This document shows positions 36,439 to 44,250 of a DNA stretch of 64,000 bases, piece by piece. Position 1 is the stretch's first letter; each line of letters starts with the position of its first letter. Origin of the DNA: Rufibacter roseus (lineage in GTDB: Bacteria > Bacteroidota > Bacteroidia > Cytophagales > Hymenobacteraceae). The stretch lies in the NCBI RefSeq assembly GCF_001647285.1, contig NZ_LRML01000009.1, positions 168,693-232,692 of the forward strand. The letters run 5' to 3'. The position numbers and the translations under genes are program-made. The notes beneath the pieces were generated by a model that saw only the letters and a program-made list of their open reading frames with translations, searched no databases and was not told the origin of the DNA.

Positions 36439-36564
36439 TAGCCGAGGGATCTCACAAACTCCAACAGAAACAGGCTTAGTTGTTTCTTTAAAGCCTATTT
36501 TAATACAGTTGCTAAGAATAGAGACTCCTTTTCAGAACTATCTCCTCGTTAGATCCCTCGGCTA
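36439..36564. repeat. Inverted-repeat element TAGCCGAGGGATCT
   Basis: Perfect 14-bp arms TAGCCGAGGGATCT (36439-36452) and complement (36551-36564) separated by 98 bp without coding features. The right arm continues into CGCTCGGGATGACCGGAAAT. I recall similar GGGATGAC sequences as dispersed repeats in Bacteroidota genomes. Confidence 0.6.
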
Positions 36565-36626
36565 TCGCTCGGGATGACCGGAAATCATTAGCACATCAAC
36601 ACATTTAGTCATTATCACATTAAACA

Positions 36627-38171
36627 TTACTTCTTTCTTCTTCCGTTGGAGGTTTCAGAGAGGGGGCTTTCGTTGTGCAGGCGGTCAACAGCGGCAACGG
36701 CGTAGGTGTAGCGCTCACCTGGCTTTGCGGTTTTGTCTGAGTAGCCGGTTTCTTGGCCGTAGTGTAGCGTAAGAATGTGTGCCGGATTTTCTTTGTTGAT
36801 GAGGTGACCCTGAGGCACGCGGTAAATAACATAGTAGCGGGCGGTATCTCCGTCTGACGCTTTTTCTGGAGCCTGCCACGTGAGCGCCACGCACTCTTTG
36901 GTAGCCGTAGCCTTTACTTTTTTAGGAGCCACTGGAGGTATGCTATCCAGCCATGGCATGGTAGGTATGAGGGCCGGCATGCGGTAAAAGTTCTGCCGAA
37001 GGCTGTCTTGCACGCCCAGCGGGTTGTTCATGACTGATTTAGAACTGAAGTACACGCTGCCGTGCACGCCTTCCGTAGAACGGTTCAGGCGCAACTGCCT
37101 ACCAGATTCCAATGGATCATGCCATTCGGTAAAACGAGCATCGGTATTGACGCGGTAGGTACCCTGCCCAATGTAGTTATGCTTGCCAAAGCTATTCTTA
37201 GCCCACCAGTTCAGCATTTTGGCATAATCAGCGACAGGGTAGCCAATGTGGAAGTACAGCTGCGGCACGTTATAGTCAATCCAGCCTTTCTCCATCCAGC
37301 CCCGCACGTCCGCATATAAATCGTCATAGTTGTTGATACCGCCTTTGGTGTCTGAGCCGCGGGGGTCTTGGCTTTGATTGCGCCAAATGGCAAACGGACT
37401 GATGCCGAATTTTACGTAAGGTTTCTCGGCTTTGATGCTGTCACTTAAGGCTTTTATAACTACATCTACATTATGGCGCCGCCAGTCAGCTTTATCTGTG
37501 AAGCCGGTTCCGTAGTTGGCAAAGTCTTCATCGTCGGGGAACGGGTCTTTGGTGGGGTACGGGTAAAAGTAATCGTCAAAATGAATGGCATCAACATCAT
37601 AACGGCGCACCACGTCCATGATCACGCCTACAATGTATTGCTGCACTTCAGGCAGGCCCGGCTTAAAGTATTTCTTTCCACCGTAGGTGATAAACCAGTC
37701 AGGCTTTGTTTTGGTGATATGGTCTTTATGTATTTTCTCGCTGATGGTGTCATGGGTGGCGCGGTAGGGGTTAAACCAGGCATGAAATTCCATGCCGCGC
37801 TTGTGGGCCTCCTCAATCTGAAATGCCAGCGGGTCATACGGAGGATTTGGTGCCTGCCCTTGCTTACCAGAAAGCCAGTGCGACCAAAGTTCTTTGTTGC
37901 TGCGGTACAGGGCATCAGTAGTAGGGCGAACCTGCACAATAACAGCGTTGATGCCCGTTTTCTGGTGCTCGTCCAGAATGTAGCGGAACTCTTCCATTTG
38001 CGTTACCGGCGAAAGCCCCTGTTGGCTGGGCCAGTCAATGTTAGCCACGGTAGCAATCCAGACGCCTCTGAACTCACGTTTAGGCGCTACTTGGGCAGTG
38101 GAGGAAAGAGAGAGCAGAACGAAAAGCAGTAAGGACAATAGAACTGCCCGTGCTCTAGAAAGGTGCATCAT
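36627..38171 (-). CDS. Family-10-like glycosyl hydrolase (GHL10), secreted
   Basis: A 514-residue exported protein with an N-terminal signal peptide (cleavage near SSTAQ). The GHL10 TIM-barrel opens with REFRGVWIATVANIDWPS, and FHAWFNPYRA, VDAIHFDDYFYPYP and the later YNVPQLYFHIGYP are characteristic. The last 100 residues (PPVAPKKVKATATKECVALT onwards) form a fibronectin type III-like module. Related proteins act on peptidoglycan or other glycans (some cleave glycosidic bonds in denuded murein), but this one's substrate is not determined. Confidence 0.88.
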   Translation of the reverse strand: MMHLSRARAVLLSLLLFVLLSLSSTAQVAPKREFRGVWIATVANIDWPSQQGLSPVTQMEEFRYILDEHQKTGINAVIVQVRPTTDALYRSNKELWSHWLSGKQGQAPNPPYDPLAFQIEEAHKRGMEFHAWFNPYRATHDTISEKIHKDHITKTKPDWFITYGGKKYFKPGLPEVQQYIVGVIMDVVRRYDVDAIHFDDYFYPYPTKDPFPDDEDFANYGTGFTDKADWRRHNVDVVIKALSDSIKAEKPYVKFGISPFAIWRNQSQDPRGSDTKGGINNYDDLYADVRGWMEKGWIDYNVPQLYFHIGYPVADYAKMLNWWAKNSFGKHNYIGQGTYRVNTDARFTEWHDPLESGRQLRLNRSTEGVHGSVYFSSKSVMNNPLGVQDSLRQNFYRMPALIPTMPWLDSIPPVAPKKVKATATKECVALTWQAPEKASDGDTARYYVIYRVPQGHLINKENPAHILTLHYGQETGYSDKTAKPGERYTYAVAAVDRLHNESPLSETSNGRRKK

Positions 38172-38293
38172 AAGTAGGTGAAGGTTTAGTGGAATAGACC
38201 TTTAAGTAAAGTCCTTTCTAAGACTGTTACAACCTTCAGCTCCTATTTTTTAATTAAATTTTATAAAGTGGCTGCTGTAAGTAAAAAAAATGC

Positions 38294-39004
38294 CTAACTC
38301 TTTTTTAGCTCCTCAAAAGAAATGTCCATCAATGGGTAACTTTTCCAATCATTAAAGTCATAGTGCCACCATTCTGTGTGGAATACTTTGAAGCCGTTTC
38401 GCTCCATTACTTTAATGAGCAAGGCGCGGTTTTTCTTAGCTTCTGCCGTAACGTGTGGGTAGTTGGGGTGTGACTGCACCACGGTAGCATCATACGGGGT
38501 GGGCATTTCCAGCTCTTTGCCGGTTTTAAGGTCTATCAAAGTCAAGTCAACAGCGCAGCCGCGGTTATGCCTGGAGCCGTCTTTGGGATTAGCTACGTAC
38601 GCCTTCTTCTTCACTTTTCTGAAGAAAATCTCGGTTACTTTATAAGGCCGGTAGCCATCGTAAATTTTTAGGCCCAGCCCCAGCGGCTTTAATTCTGCCT
38701 GTATCTTTTTCAAGGCGTCGGCTACTGGTTTACGGGCATAGGCAGTGGCTAATTTGTACACCGGCTCCTTTACCAGGTTATCTGAGGTAGCATATTTTAT
38801 ATCCAGCACCAGACTTGGAATATAAGATTTTAGTTCCACCAACTCATGGCTGGGGTTTTGCGCCACGTGCTGGCGGTATAGTTCTACCGAAGTAATGACG
38901 GGTAGGCCGTATTTGTTTTTCGGAATATAAAGTGCCGATTTAGTTTGGGCACTGGCGGCGGCTATACTCCAAAACAGCAGGAGCGCAAGGCAGAACTTTT
39001 TCAT
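38294..39004 (-). CDS. D-Ala-D-Ala dipeptidase, VanX/M15 family
   Basis: A 236-residue exported zinc peptidase. ATG 39004 gives the signal peptide MKKFCLALLLFWSIAAASAQ; an upstream in-frame start at 39067 would overlap the preceding gene without reason. Zinc and catalytic residues are visible in SRHNRGCAVDLTLID (SxHxxGxAxD) and the terminal EWWHYDF (catalytic Glu and third zinc His). IYDGYRPYKV is conserved. It likely recycles D-alanyl-D-alanine in the periplasm rather than giving vancomycin resistance, as no vanHA-type genes are present. It overlaps the small upstream gene by 4 bp (ATGA). Confidence 0.9.
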   Translation of the reverse strand: MKKFCLALLLFWSIAAASAQTKSALYIPKNKYGLPVITSVELYRQHVAQNPSHELVELKSYIPSLVLDIKYATSDNLVKEPVYKLATAYARKPVADALKKIQAELKPLGLGLKIYDGYRPYKVTEIFFRKVKKKAYVANPKDGSRHNRGCAVDLTLIDLKTGKELEMPTPYDATVVQSHPNYPHVTAEAKKNRALLIKVMERNGFKVFHTEWWHYDFNDWKSYPLMDISFEELKKS

Positions 39005-39165
39005 TTTCTTTGATAGACCACATAAGCCAGAATACCGGAGATCATAAAAGTTAGAAGTCTCAGCCATTCAATGCGGCCTGTAGTGTAGTAAGTAATACTT
39101 AAAGAGACAAAAGCTAGAAAGGCGGCTATGGTAAAAAGTATGAAAACTAGTTTTCGGTTTTTCAT
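39001..39165 (-). CDS. Tiny two-helix membrane protein coupled to the dipeptidase
   Basis: A 54-residue protein (MKNRKLVFILFTIAAFLAFV...) with two predicted membrane helices (about 6-24 and 33-50) and a short charged tail (VVYQRK). I know no family for it. Its stop overlaps the dipeptidase start by 4 bp, so the two are translationally coupled. ATG 39165 is preferred over 39189, which would add MPATAPRY. Confidence 0.6.
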   Translation of the reverse strand: MKNRKLVFILFTIAAFLAFVSLSITYYTTGRIEWLRLLTFMISGILAYVVYQRK

Positions 39166-39220
39166 GTAACGAGGAGCAGTGGCAGGCATTTGCTGCAGGT
39201 CAATAAGAATCTAAGATAAG

Positions 39221-39259
39221 TGTTTTTGCCCTTATTTTTAAAAAGTAGGCCTAAAACAG
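39221..39259. repeat. Dispersed palindrome, copy 10
   Basis: TGTTTTTGCCCTTATTTTTA and AAAAGTAGGCCTAAAACAG. It lies in the divergent gap between the small membrane gene and the M16 gene. Confidence 0.8.
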
Positions 39260-39439
39260 TGGTAGAGTACGAATTTGTGCCCTGAGCTGGCTAGATAAAA
39301 GTGCATCAGAAGTTGAGTTCTTCACAGTACCATTGATGTGCCACTTTGGGGTTAGGTGTAATTATTGGTAACTTTCTCCGACTCATAAACTAATGTTTGG
39401 CAGAAAAGCCAGCCATTGAATAAAAATTTCATTTCTACC

Positions 39440-42307
39440 ATGAATAAAACGCTTAGAACCGCCGGCCTTGCTTTGCTCATTGGCAGCGTGGGGCTCAGTT
39501 CCTGTAAGACTTCGCGCAGCAACGAGACAGCCAAAGCACCGGCTTCTACCAATGCTGCCTCAGCGGCAGATCAGTTCAACCTGCCCTACACCAAATATCA
39601 GCTAGACAATGGTCTGGATGTGGTGCTACACCAAGACAAATCAGACCCTAAAGTGGCGGTAGCTATTATGTACCACGTAGGTTCCAGCCGCGAGAAACCA
39701 GGCCGCACTGGCTTTGCCCACTTCTTTGAGCATATGCTGTTCCAGAACTCAGAGAACGTAGGCAAGGGCAACTTTATCAAGAACATCAACCAGATTGGCG
39801 GCTCGTTTAATGGCGGTACGTTTACTGACGGAACTGTTTACTACGAGGTAGTGCCGAAAGACGCGCTGGAGCGGGTGCTCTGGATGGAGTCTGACCGGAT
39901 GGGTTTCTTCATAAACACCGTGAGCGAGTGGGGACTGGAGAACGAGAAGCAGGTGGTGAAAAATGAAAAGCGCCAGCGCGTAGACAACCAACCGTACGGC
40001 CACACCAACTACGTGATTCTGAAAAACCTGTACCCAGAAAGCCACCCCTACAACTGGGACGTAATTGGCAGCTTGGATGATCTACAGGCCGCTACCCTAG
40101 CCGATGTAAAAGAATTCTACGAGAAATGGTACGGCGCCAGCAACGCCACCTTAGTGCTCACCGGCGATTTTGAAACCGATGAAGCCAAAGCGCTGATTGA
40201 AAAATACTTTGGAGAGCTGAAGAAGAAGCCAGAGCCGGAGCCACTGAAGCCCATGCCAGTGTCGCTTTCATCTACAAAGTCTCTTTACCATGTTGATAAC
40301 TTCGCAAATCTGCCGGAGCTGACCATGGTGTACCCAACCGTAGAGCAGTACCACAAAGATTCTTATGCCCTTGACATGCTAGGTAGTCTACTGGCCGATG
40401 GCAAAAACTCTCCGTTTGAGAAAGTGATTGTGGAAGAGCGTAAGTTGGCTCCGGGTGCCTCTGCTGGCCAGACCTCCGCTGAAATAGCCGGTACGTTCCG
40501 CATTAGAGTGCGTGCCTTTGATAACAAAGACCTAGATTCGGTGCAGGCTGCTGTTTTCGCCGCCCTAGATAAGTTTGAGCGTGATGGCGTTAACCCCAAA
40601 GAGCTGGAGCGCCTGAAAATTCGGCAGGAGACAGCGCTGTACAACGGCATTGCCAGTCTGTTGAACAAAGCATTCCAGCTGGCTCAGTACAACGAGTTTG
40701 CCGGTGACCCTGGTTTCGCTAAGAGAGATGTGGAAATGACGCAGGCGGTAACCGCCGAAGACATCATGAACGTGTACCGCAAGTACATTAAAGGCAAACC
40801 GTACGTTGCTACCAGCTTTGTGCCCAGAGGTCAGGAAGAATTAGCCTTGGCTGGAGCACAAAAAGCTGATGTGGTGGAAGAGAAAATAGTGGCTGGGGCC
40901 GAAGGGGCCAACACCGCAAAAGAACCTACCTCGTTCCCCAAAACGCCGTCTCAAATTGACCGCAGCAAAATGCCAGAGTTGAGCAACAGCTTCTCCTACA
41001 CCCCTCCTGCTATCTGGACTTCGCAGTTAAAGAACGGCATGAAGGTGTACGGCATTGAGCAGAACGAGCTGCCGCTGGTCAACTTCAGCATCAGAATTAA
41101 AGGCGGAATGCAGCTAGATGAGCCAAACAAAATTGGTACGGCCAGCTTATTGGATGCCATGCTCATGGAAGGCACCAAAAACAAAACGCCGCAGCAGCTG
41201 GAAGAAGCCATTGGCCAGTTGGGTGCGTTCATCAGCGTTAGCTCTTCTTCAGAGGACATTACTATTTCAGGTAATACATTGGCACGTAACTTCCCTGAAG
41301 TACTAAAGCTGGTAGAGGAAATTCTGCTGGAGCCCCGTTGGGATGAAGCTGAGTTCGCCAAAGCCAAGCAAGCCGCTATTAACCGTATAAAGCAAACGTA
41401 TGCCAACCCAACAGCCATTGCCTCGCTGGCCTTCAATAAAGTGCTGTACGGTGAGAACAGCCGCTTTGCCTACCCTACCACCGGTAGCTTGGAGACTGCC
41501 CAGAACGTGACGCTGCAAGACCTGAAAGAGTACTACCAGAAGAACTTCTCGCCTAGCATCTCCAGCTTTATGGTGGCCGGTGCGGTAAATCAGGCAGAAG
41601 TTTCCAACGCCTTAAAAAGCCTGGAGCAGAAGTGGGCCGCCAAGCCAGTGACCTTGCCTACGCCCGTAACTACTACTACTAAACCAAAAGCGCGTCTGTA
41701 CTTCATTGATCAGCCAGAAGCTAAGCAGTCGGTGATTTATGCGGGTTACGTAGCGGTACCGGTGGGTTCAAAAGAGTATCCGGTAATGCAAGCCATTAAC
41801 CACAAGCTTGGTGCAGGTTCGGCTTCTACCCTGTTCAATGTGCTGCGTCTGCAGAAAGGCTATACGTACGGAGCCTTTTCTGGCTTCTCGCGCCGGCCAA
41901 GCGGACCGGGTACGTTTGTGGCATCCACCAGCGTGCGTACCAACGTGACCAAAGAGTCTTTGCAAACCATTGAGGAAATTCTGAAAAGCTACGGCGCCAC
42001 CTACACTGAAGAAGACTTAAACACCTCAAAAGGTGCCTTGCTTCGTGAGACTGCCTTAGGCTATGAAACTTTAGGCTCACTGGTAAACCTGCTGGAAACC
42101 ATTGACACCTACAACTTGCCTACTGATTACCTGAAGCAGAACGAAACCATGATCCAGAACTTAAGCTATGCCCAGGCCAAAAACCTGATCTCCAACTATA
42201 TTGATCCTAACAAAATGATTTATGTAGTGGTAGGCGATGCCAAAACTCAGTTGGCTGGTCTTAAGAGCTTGGGGTTAGGAGAGCCGGTAGTGTTGGAGGT
42301 GAAATGA
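39440..42307 (+). CDS. M16 family zinc metallopeptidase lipoprotein, two-domain
   Basis: A 955-residue periplasmic or outer-membrane lipoprotein (lipobox GLSSC, C22). The first M16 unit has the inverted zinc motif H94FFEH98 in GFAHFFEHMLFQN, with the downstream Glu in ENEKQVVKNEKRQRVDNQPYG. The second unit (from about residue 530, AIWTSQLKNGMKVYGIEQNE) lacks HxxEH and is the usual inactive partner that closes the clamshell. Such pairs degrade peptides in the envelope. ATG 39440 is used; the frame opens at TTG 39416 but those residues do not fit a signal peptide. Confidence 0.93.
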   Translation: MNKTLRTAGLALLIGSVGLSSCKTSRSNETAKAPASTNAASAADQFNLPYTKYQLDNGLDVVLHQDKSDPKVAVAIMYHVGSSREKPGRTGFAHFFEHMLFQNSENVGKGNFIKNINQIGGSFNGGTFTDGTVYYEVVPKDALERVLWMESDRMGFFINTVSEWGLENEKQVVKNEKRQRVDNQPYGHTNYVILKNLYPESHPYNWDVIGSLDDLQAATLADVKEFYEKWYGASNATLVLTGDFETDEAKALIEKYFGELKKKPEPEPLKPMPVSLSSTKSLYHVDNFANLPELTMVYPTVEQYHKDSYALDMLGSLLADGKNSPFEKVIVEERKLAPGASAGQTSAEIAGTFRIRVRAFDNKDLDSVQAAVFAALDKFERDGVNPKELERLKIRQETALYNGIASLLNKAFQLAQYNEFAGDPGFAKRDVEMTQAVTAEDIMNVYRKYIKGKPYVATSFVPRGQEELALAGAQKADVVEEKIVAGAEGANTAKEPTSFPKTPSQIDRSKMPELSNSFSYTPPAIWTSQLKNGMKVYGIEQNELPLVNFSIRIKGGMQLDEPNKIGTASLLDAMLMEGTKNKTPQQLEEAIGQLGAFISVSSSSEDITISGNTLARNFPEVLKLVEEILLEPRWDEAEFAKAKQAAINRIKQTYANPTAIASLAFNKVLYGENSRFAYPTTGSLETAQNVTLQDLKEYYQKNFSPSISSFMVAGAVNQAEVSNALKSLEQKWAAKPVTLPTPVTTTTKPKARLYFIDQPEAKQSVIYAGYVAVPVGSKEYPVMQAINHKLGAGSASTLFNVLRLQKGYTYGAFSGFSRRPSGPGTFVASTSVRTNVTKESLQTIEEILKSYGATYTEEDLNTSKGALLRETALGYETLGSLVNLLETIDTYNLPTDYLKQNETMIQNLSYAQAKNLISNYIDPNKMIYVVVGDAKTQLAGLKSLGLGEPVVLEVK

Positions 42308-42344
42308 TTCCTTGTATTGAGGATGATGCTAATAAACTGCCGCC

Positions 42345-42419
42345 CTTGTTGGTGTTCTCACCAACAAGCATAATAGCCTTTGGCTTGGTGAAGGCTATTC
42401 AAAGGGATGTTAGTCCCTT
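42345..42419. repeat. Array of three small hairpins after the M16 gene
   Basis: CTTGTTGGTG-TTCT-CACCAACAAG (42345-42368, perfect 10-bp stem), AATAGCCTT ... AAGGCTATT (42372-42399) and AAGGGA-TGTTAG-TCCCTT (about 42400-42419) follow each other directly. No T-tract follows any of them. This looks like a REP-like cluster rather than a terminator. Confidence 0.6.
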
Positions 42420-42480
42420 AACCTGATGGCTCTGATGTTCTCACAGGCAAAACGAATGTCGGCTCATGAGCAAGATTTTG

Positions 42481-42518
42481 TGTTTTAGGTCTCTTTTCTG
42501 AAAAACAGGCCTAAAACA
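42481..42518. repeat. Dispersed palindrome, copy 11
   Basis: TGTTTTAGGTCTCTTTTCTG and AAAAACAGGCCTAAAACA. It lies 173 bp after the M16 stop. Confidence 0.85.
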
Positions 42519-42556
42519 AGAACTTAATTTTAAAGTACATTAGTTGTTGTGTAGTA

Positions 42557-42589
42557 AAAGCCCGTTGTAAAACAGCGGGCTTTTCTTTT
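42557..42589 (+). terminator. Terminator-like hairpin between M16 and Tll0287-like genes
   Basis: Stem AAAAGCCCGTTGT / ACAGCGGGCTTTT (one G-U type mismatch) followed by CTTTT. Confidence 0.75.
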
Positions 42590-42595
42590 GACTTC

Positions 42596-42634
42596 CGTTT
42601 TAGATCTGTTTTTCTCAAAAAAAGCCCAAAACAG
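42596..42634. repeat. Dispersed palindrome, copy 12
   Basis: CGTTTTAGATCTGTTTTTCT and CAAAAAAAGCCCAAAACAG. It lies directly before the promoter of the next gene. Confidence 0.75.
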
Positions 42635-42654
42635 AAACGGGAGGCACCGGTTAA

Positions 42655-42685
42655 TTGACAAATACCCTTGGGAGTGGCATCTTTG
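42655..42685 (+). promoter_or_regulatory. Promoter of the Tll0287-like lipoprotein gene
   Basis: TTG (42655-42657), 20 nt, then CATCTTTG (42678-42685), one mismatch to TAnnTTTG. The predicted leader is about 28 nt before ATG 42719. Confidence 0.45.
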
Positions 42686-42718
42686 CAGTACATAATTCTG
42701 CGCGCGAAGAATAAACAA

Positions 42719-43426
42719 ATGGCTATGAGCAAAAGGAAAGTGGTTTTAGGAATAGTAGGTTTTGGCTTTTTGTTGGCGGCCTGTGAGCCAGAGAAGCTGG
42801 AGCGTGGCAAAGAAATGGCCGTAGAAGCAGAACGACACAAAGTAAAACGCATTACCCAGGAAGATATGGAGGCCCGCGCTCTAGCCGCCGGTGACACTAT
42901 TGTCGGTCTCATTGAAGGAGCTTTTCTGCAGCTAGCCGAGGCGCAGCCCAAAGAGCAGGAATTGTTTGTGGGTGATCCCGCTAAGCTGCCAATGGTGCAG
43001 AAGATTCTGCAGCGCTACAACGCCCAGCTTACACGCCTAAAATTTGCCACGGAAGCTGAAGCCAAGCAATACCTCTCCCAGCACAACCTATCTGATATGA
43101 AGGGGGCACCTAAGGCTAATGTGCAGCTTTCGGTACGAGATCAGGAGTTTTTATACCAGCGACCAATTGTTATCAAGCGCCGTAACTGTGCGAGTTGTGA
43201 TGAGCCAAGCCTGCTGGATTTTTCGGCACCAAGCCTGGAGAAACTGCGGGTTTTCTCGGCACAGGGCAAACCCAATGGTTATGAAGAAGGTCAGATTGCT
43301 GGCGTATGGCAAATTTCTTTTCCCAAAAAAAAAGTAGTGGAGCAGATTACCCTAAAGACGAAAGTATCTAGAAGAGGCAGAGGCGGCTTTTTCGGGAGCA
43401 ATCCAGATTCTGTCAACAAAAAATAA
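42719..43426 (+). CDS. Tll0287-like (DUF3365) lipoprotein with altered haem motif
   Basis: A 235-residue lipoprotein (lipobox LLAAC, C22). Residues about 55-215 follow the Tll0287-like/DUF3365 domain: FLYQRPIVI before the Cys pair and GYEEGQIAGVWQISFPKK after it. The cytochrome-type site should be CxxCH; here it reads C157-A-S-C160-D161, so covalent haem c with His ligation is unlikely. It could have lost haem, use another ligand or serve as a redox disulfide. ATG 42719 is chosen; the frame opens at a TTG (42668) inside the promoter. A thioredoxin gene follows 143 bp downstream. Confidence 0.72.
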   Translation: MAMSKRKVVLGIVGFGFLLAACEPEKLERGKEMAVEAERHKVKRITQEDMEARALAAGDTIVGLIEGAFLQLAEAQPKEQELFVGDPAKLPMVQKILQRYNAQLTRLKFATEAEAKQYLSQHNLSDMKGAPKANVQLSVRDQEFLYQRPIVIKRRNCASCDEPSLLDFSAPSLEKLRVFSAQGKPNGYEEGQIAGVWQISFPKKKVVEQITLKTKVSRRGRGGFFGSNPDSVNKK

Positions 43427-43475
43427 CGAAGGTAGTATTAGGTTGAGGGGCGGCTTTTTCAAAATTGAACTAGTG

Positions 43476-43514
43476 CTGTTTTAGGCCTGTTTTCGAGAAA
43501 GTGCGCCAAAAACG
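43476..43514. repeat. Dispersed palindrome, copy 13
   Basis: CTGTTTTAGGCCTGTTTTCG and AGAAAGTGCGCCAAAAACG. It starts 49 bp after the lipoprotein stop and its right part overlaps the -33 region of the thioredoxin promoter. Confidence 0.85.
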
Positions 43515-43515
43515 T

Positions 43516-43523
43516 TACCTTTG
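43516..43523 (+). promoter_or_regulatory. -7 box of the thioredoxin-DUF6952 operon
   Basis: TACCTTTG matches TAnnTTTG exactly. The expected -33 position falls on TTTTC within palindrome copy 13. Leader of about 42 nt to ATG 43570. Confidence 0.4.
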
Positions 43524-43569
43524 CACCCAGAAATTTTTGAAGTAAAATTTAACTTAAAAGAATATTCCT

Positions 43570-43887
43570 ATGGCTGTTATACAAGCAACCGATGCAGATT
43601 TTCAGAGTGTGCTTCAGAACAACGAGCGCGTAGTGGTAAAATATTTTGCAGACTGGTGTGGCAATTGCCGCCTTTTCTCTCCAAAGTTTAAGCGCATGTC
43701 AGAGAACGAGGAGTTTGCCGGCGTGGCTTTTGTGGATGTAAACGCAGAAACAAGCCCCGAGACCCGCAAGCTGGCTGGTGTAACCAACCTTCCTTTCTTT
43801 GCCGTGTTTAAAAACGGAGAATTGGTAGAAGGTACTGCCACCAGCAAAGAAGAGTACGTGCAAGACATGGTTCGTAAATTAAGCTAG
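43570..43887 (+). CDS. Thioredoxin family protein
   Basis: A 105-residue cytosolic thioredoxin-fold protein. The active site is W29-C-G-N-C33 (KYFADWCGNCRLFSPKF), with Asn in place of the usual Pro, which tends to raise the redox potential compared with WCGPC. The cis-proline region is present (VTNLPFFAVFKNGE). It is followed after 10 bp by a DUF6952 gene, a pairing common in Bacteroidota near peroxide-defence genes. Confidence 0.92.
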   Translation: MAVIQATDADFQSVLQNNERVVVKYFADWCGNCRLFSPKFKRMSENEEFAGVAFVDVNAETSPETRKLAGVTNLPFFAVFKNGELVEGTATSKEEYVQDMVRKLS

Positions 43888-43897
43888 AAATTATTTC

Positions 43898-44140
43898 ATG
43901 AAAATACCCGCTATCAAAAAACTGGTGGAAACCCAAACCATTGACAGCCTTCGCGAAGCCGAAGAGCAATTGATCAATGAAGAACCCACTGCTTTTGAAA
44001 TTGAAGGCGCCGATGAAGGCGAAAAACTGACCCACGTGTTCGGGGCTATCTGGATTCTGAACCACATGGGTGACCACAACACTGATTTCAAAACCGCTCT
44101 GCGCGAGTTCACCCAAAAAGTAAGAGTATCTATCAGCTAG
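43898..44140 (+). CDS. DUF6952 family small protein
   Basis: An 80-residue acidic helical protein (MKIPAIKKLVETQTIDSLRE ... GEKLTHVFGAIWILNHMG ... TDFKTALREFTQKVRVSIS). I recognise it as the small protein that usually sits beside thioredoxin/peroxiredoxin genes in Bacteroidota; its role is unknown. It is 10 bp from the thioredoxin stop codon and shares its terminator with the convergent TetR gene. Confidence 0.75.
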   Translation: MKIPAIKKLVETQTIDSLREAEEQLINEEPTAFEIEGADEGEKLTHVFGAIWILNHMGDHNTDFKTALREFTQKVRVSIS

Positions 44141-44156
44141 AACTCAAGCCTCTTTA

Positions 44157-44203
44157 AAACAGAAAGCGCTGCCATGTATAATGGCAGGCGCTTTCTGTTT
44201 TAC
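44157..44203. terminator. Bidirectional terminator after the thioredoxin operon
   Basis: AAAACAGAAAGCG-CTGCCAT / ATGGCAG-GCGCTTTCTGTTTT with a short loop; symmetric A/T tracts serve both converging genes. Confidence 0.88.
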
Positions 44204-44233
44204 ACCTGTTTTGCCAAAAATAGCCCTAAAACA
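44195..44233. repeat. Dispersed palindrome, copy 14
   Basis: CTGTTTTACACCTGTTTTG and CCAAAAATAGCCCTAAAACA. It shares its first bases with the terminator and ends 17 bp before the TetR stop. Confidence 0.85.
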
Positions 44234-44250
44234 CCAACAGGCAAGAAGAG

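Noticed and set aside
36198..36464. 88-codon minus-strand frame
   Set aside because: It overlaps the fumC start, palindrome copy 9 and the TAGCCGAGGGATCT arm; no protein-like pattern.
38294..39004. Vancomycin-resistance cluster
   Set aside because: Only a VanX-like dipeptidase is present; there are no vanH, vanA-type ligase or VanRS genes, so it is more likely a housekeeping cell-wall dipeptidase.
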